Below, piece after piece: positions 61,919-64,000 of a stretch of 64,000 bases of DNA; within the stretch, counting starts at the first letter, position 1, and each line of letters begins with the position of its first letter. Source of the DNA: Bacteroides stercorirosoris (GTDB lineage: Bacteria; Bacteroidota; Bacteroidia; Bacteroidales; Bacteroidaceae). The position numbers and the translations under genes are program-made. A model generated the notes under the pieces. The model searched no databases. It saw nothing but the letters and a program-made list of their open reading frames with translations, and was not told where the DNA came from. The stretch covers positions 62,001 to 126,000 of the forward strand of contig NZ_FQZN01000006.1 in NCBI RefSeq assembly GCF_900142015.1. Direction: 5' to 3'.

Positions 61919-63040
61919 TTATTGTGCGGATATGATTCTTGAATCTTTCCATAGTTTTAGTGCCGCTGCCACTGTATCATCCATATCGGCGTATGTATAT
62001 TGAGCCAGCCTTCCTCCGAACAATACGTTTTTCTCTTTTTGTGCAAGTGCCTGATACTTTTTGAATATTTTAGTATTGTCTTCGTCGTTTACGGGATAAT
62101 AGGGCTCTTTCCCTTTTTCAAAATCATCGGGATATTCATAGGTGATGATTGTGGAGGGTTGCTTGCCAAACTCAAAATGTTTGTGCTCAATGATACGGGT
62201 GTAGGGTATTTCGCGTGCTGTATAATTGACAACTGCATTTCCTTGGAAATCTTCGATATCTTTTAGATGTTTATGCTCAAAACGCAGGCTACGATATTCT
62301 AAGGGGCCACAGACGTAATTAAAATACTCATCTATGCAGCCAGTGTAAAGCACTTTTTCGGCTAAGGCATCTAATTCCTGACGATGTTCTATATAATCTA
62401 CTCCTATACGGACGTCAATACCTTTCAATAAAGCATTGATGAGGCAATTGTAGCCTCCGATAGGAATGCCTTGGTATGGATCGTTGAAATAATTATTATC
62501 GAAAACGAAACGGAAAGGAATGCGTTTGATGATAAATGCCGGAAGTTCTGTTGCGGCACGCCCCCATTGCTTTTCCGTATATCCCTTTATCAAGCGCTGA
62601 TAGATATCTTTTCCACAAAGCTTAAGGGCTTGTTCTTCCAGATTTTGAGGATTGGTGATGTATTCGTATTCCTTGCATTGTTCTTTTATCTTGGCTTTGG
62701 CTTCATCGGGAGTGCGCACTCCCCAAAGCTGATAGAATGTATTCATATTGAAGGGAAGGTTATATAACTTTCCTTCATAATTGGCTATCGGTGAATTGGT
62801 GTAACGATTAAACTCGACAAGTTGGTTTACATATTGCCATACCTCTTTGTTGTCCGTATGGAATATGTGCGCGCCATATTTATGTACATGTATACCGGCT
62901 ATTTCTTCGCAGTAGATATTTCCACCCGTGTGCGTGCGTTTTTCTACGACCAGACAACGCTTTCCGGCTTTTTGCGCTTCATGGGCAAATACTGCTCCGA
63001 ACAAGCCGCTGCCGACAATCAGATAATCATACTGTTTCAT
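61919..63040 (-). CDS. glf: UDP-galactopyranose mutase
   Basis: FAD enzyme turning UDP-galactopyranose into UDP-galactofuranose. It has 373 residues starting at M-K-Q-Y-D-Y-L-I-V-G-S-G-L-F-G-A; the longer frame to 63073 overlaps the -7 box (63071-63078) and is rejected. Further sites are H-K-Y-G-A-H-I-F-H-T, T-E-K-Q-W-G, Y-T-G-C-I-D-E-Y-F-N-Y and F-G-G-R-L-A-Q-Y-T-Y-A-D-M-D-D. It supplies Galf for a transferase of the cluster, though it lies on the opposite strand. Confidence 0.96.
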   Translation of the reverse strand: MKQYDYLIVGSGLFGAVFAHEAQKAGKRCLVVEKRTHTGGNIYCEEIAGIHVHKYGAHIFHTDNKEVWQYVNQLVEFNRYTNSPIANYEGKLYNLPFNMNTFYQLWGVRTPDEAKAKIKEQCKEYEYITNPQNLEEQALKLCGKDIYQRLIKGYTEKQWGRAATELPAFIIKRIPFRFVFDNNYFNDPYQGIPIGGYNCLINALLKGIDVRIGVDYIEHRQELDALAEKVLYTGCIDEYFNYVCGPLEYRSLRFEHKHLKDIEDFQGNAVVNYTAREIPYTRIIEHKHFEFGKQPSTIITYEYPDDFEKGKEPYYPVNDEDNTKIFKKYQALAQKEKNVLFGGRLAQYTYADMDDTVAAALKLWKDSRIISAQ

Positions 63041-63070
63041 TCTTTTCGGTATTATGTTTATTGTATCTCG

Positions 63071-63078
63071 CAAAGATA
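63071..63078 (-). promoter_or_regulatory. -7 box of glf
   Basis: TATCTTTG on the minus strand, 31 bases before the chosen start. Confidence 0.55.
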
Positions 63079-63213
63079 ACTTAAAAAGCTACAAATCCCA
63101 AAAGATCGGATTGCGCTCATGAAAAAAAGATAATTTCTCCTCTTTATAGATAAATTTCCGCCTCTTGATATAAAATATTTCTCTAAAAATGAACATGGTA
63201 TCGAAATATAGTG

Positions 63214-63221
63214 TATTTTTG
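63214..63221 (+). promoter_or_regulatory. -7 box of the GT14 gene
   Basis: TATTTTTG, 38 bases before the start codon. Confidence 0.5.
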
Positions 63222-63258
63222 TAATAATATAGCCTAGACATATTTTAGAAATTTTCTA

Positions 63259-64000
63259 ATGAAGCATGCTTATTTAATAATTGCACACAATGAGTACCCA
63301 GTATTGAAGAGCCTTTTAACGATGCTCGACGATGAACGGAATGATATCTATCTGTACATAGATCGTCGTTCCAGAGCATTACGTAAAAAAATGCGGGACT
63401 ATCAAATGTTAAAGGCACAGTTTCATCTTGTATCTGCTCCTATCAAACTTTATTGGGGGGACATCAGTCTTGTTGAGGCGGAATTCATATTGATGGAGGC
63501 CGCTGTGGAGCATGGCGCCTATTCCTACTACCATTTACTGTCCGGTGCTGATCTTCCTATTAAGAGTCAGGACTACATTCACGACTTCTTCCGGCAAAAC
63601 GCTGGGAAAGAATTTGTGGGCTACTGGCAAAGTTCGGAACATCAGAAAGATTTGGACCGGAAAATATCCCGCTATTATCTGTTCACCAAGAGTTTACGCC
63701 CTAGTGACAAATGGCATGCTCTTACCGTACCCTTTTATAACTTTGCATTGATTCTGCAAAAATTGATTCACTTCCGCAGGAAGCGGGAAATGGGATTCCA
63801 GAAAGGTTCGCAATGGTTTAGCATTACTCATGACTTCTGCCAGTATTTGGTCAAGGAAAAGGCTTTCGTTTTGAAGCGCTTTAAGTACACTTTGTGCCCT
63901 GATGAAATATTTGTGCAAACCATTTTATGGAATTCTCCTTATAAAGGCAACATTTATCACGTTGACGATGACAATGAAGGGAATATGCGCCTAATTGACT
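63259..64000 (+). CDS. Family 14 beta-1,6-N-acetylglucosaminyltransferase-like enzyme (3' truncated by window edge)
   Basis: The frame is open from ATG 63259 to the last base, 247 codons, and continues outside. It opens M-K-H-A-Y-L-I-I-A-H-N-E-Y-P-V-L-K-S-L-L, then D-I-Y-L-Y-I-D-R-R-S, W-G-D-I-S-L-V-E-A-E, H-L-L-S-G-A-D-L-P-I-K, G-S-Q-W-F-S-I-T-H and C-P-D-E-I-F-V-Q-T. This is the core-2/I-branching (GT14) pattern, with the Glu of P-D-E as the catalytic candidate. Bacterial members occur in surface-glycan clusters and may transfer GlcNAc or xylose. It diverges from glf. Confidence 0.9.
   Translation, partial: MKHAYLIIAHNEYPVLKSLLTMLDDERNDIYLYIDRRSRALRKKMRDYQMLKAQFHLVSAPIKLYWGDISLVEAEFILMEAAVEHGAYSYYHLLSGADLPIKSQDYIHDFFRQNAGKEFVGYWQSSEHQKDLDRKISRYYLFTKSLRPSDKWHALTVPFYNFALILQKLIHFRRKREMGFQKGSQWFSITHDFCQYLVKEKAFVLKRFKYTLCPDEIFVQTILWNSPYKGNIYHVDDDNEGNMRLID

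Noticed and set aside
61671..61952. Minus-strand open frame of 93 codons near glf
   Set aside because: Runs into the 3' end of glf on the same strand and has no promoter; the protein shows no family features.
1..64000. tRNA, rRNA or riboswitch genes
   Set aside because: I looked for cloverleaf ends, rRNA landmarks and common riboswitch cores in the gaps and saw none; a covariance-model search would be the decisive test.

Overview
The window looks like chromosomal DNA from a gut Bacteroides or a close relative. The signs are a SusC/SusD pair with a hybrid two-component regulator, TAnnTTTG-type promoter boxes in place of sigma70 hexamers, almost no Shine-Dalgarno sequences, and many Bacteroidales-only DUF families. 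I see no rRNA, tRNA, CRISPR array, phage or intact insertion sequence.

Layout: 1-387 is the tail of a TPR/HTH regulator. 415-4306 (minus) is a dapB-lepB-lepB homologue-wbqC operon. 4403-6534 holds DUF2851 and DUF4348 genes. 6659-10457 is a DUF6250 gene plus a PL8 chondroitinase-type lyase. 10517-11458 is a Dus tRNA-dihydrouridine synthase. 11622-23722 (minus) is the core polysaccharide utilization locus: DUF5017 lipoprotein, SusD, SusC, sulfatase and HTCS. 23919-25933 holds a sugar kinase and a CBM9-like protein. 25964-26827 is a nuclease. 26944-33793 (minus) is an RND efflux operon ending in an LpxA homologue. 33.8-35.1 kb is a gene-free stretch packed with inverted repeats. 35090-38256 holds envelope proteins and a thioesterase. 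38412-41193 is a GH88 unsaturated glucuronyl hydrolase plus a second sulfatase. 41286-48475 is mostly housekeeping (cysS, mnmA, GH3-type adenylating enzyme, pfkA). 48579-52727 is an AT-rich cassette of unrecognised envelope proteins facing a membrane-tethered regulator. 52711-57090 holds rnc, fabF, acpP, purN and pdxB. 57236-64000 is a surface-glycan (probably lipooligosaccharide) cluster with a Kdo/WaaP-type kinase, several glycosyltransferases, a GT11 fucosyltransferase, UDP-galactopyranose mutase and a GT14 gene cut by the window end.

The scattered carbohydrate genes form one pathway. The lyase cuts sulfated glycosaminoglycan (chondroitin/dermatan sulfate or hyaluronan), SusC/SusD/DUF5017 capture and import the pieces, two serine-type sulfatases remove sulfate, GH88 splits the unsaturated disaccharide, and the kinase could phosphorylate the released N-acetylhexosamine. 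The gene order resembles what I recall of the B. thetaiotaomicron BT3324-BT3350 chondroitin locus. A 16-base sequence is repeated exactly upstream of the lyase operon and the GH88 operon, and related GTACGA-type sites lie upstream of susC, the first sulfatase and the kinase. These may be operators for the HTCS.

Other points of note are a signal-peptidase homologue that has lost both catalytic residues, a phosphofructokinase with a mixed ATP/PPi signature, two probably leaderless genes, and several families of intergenic hairpin repeats.
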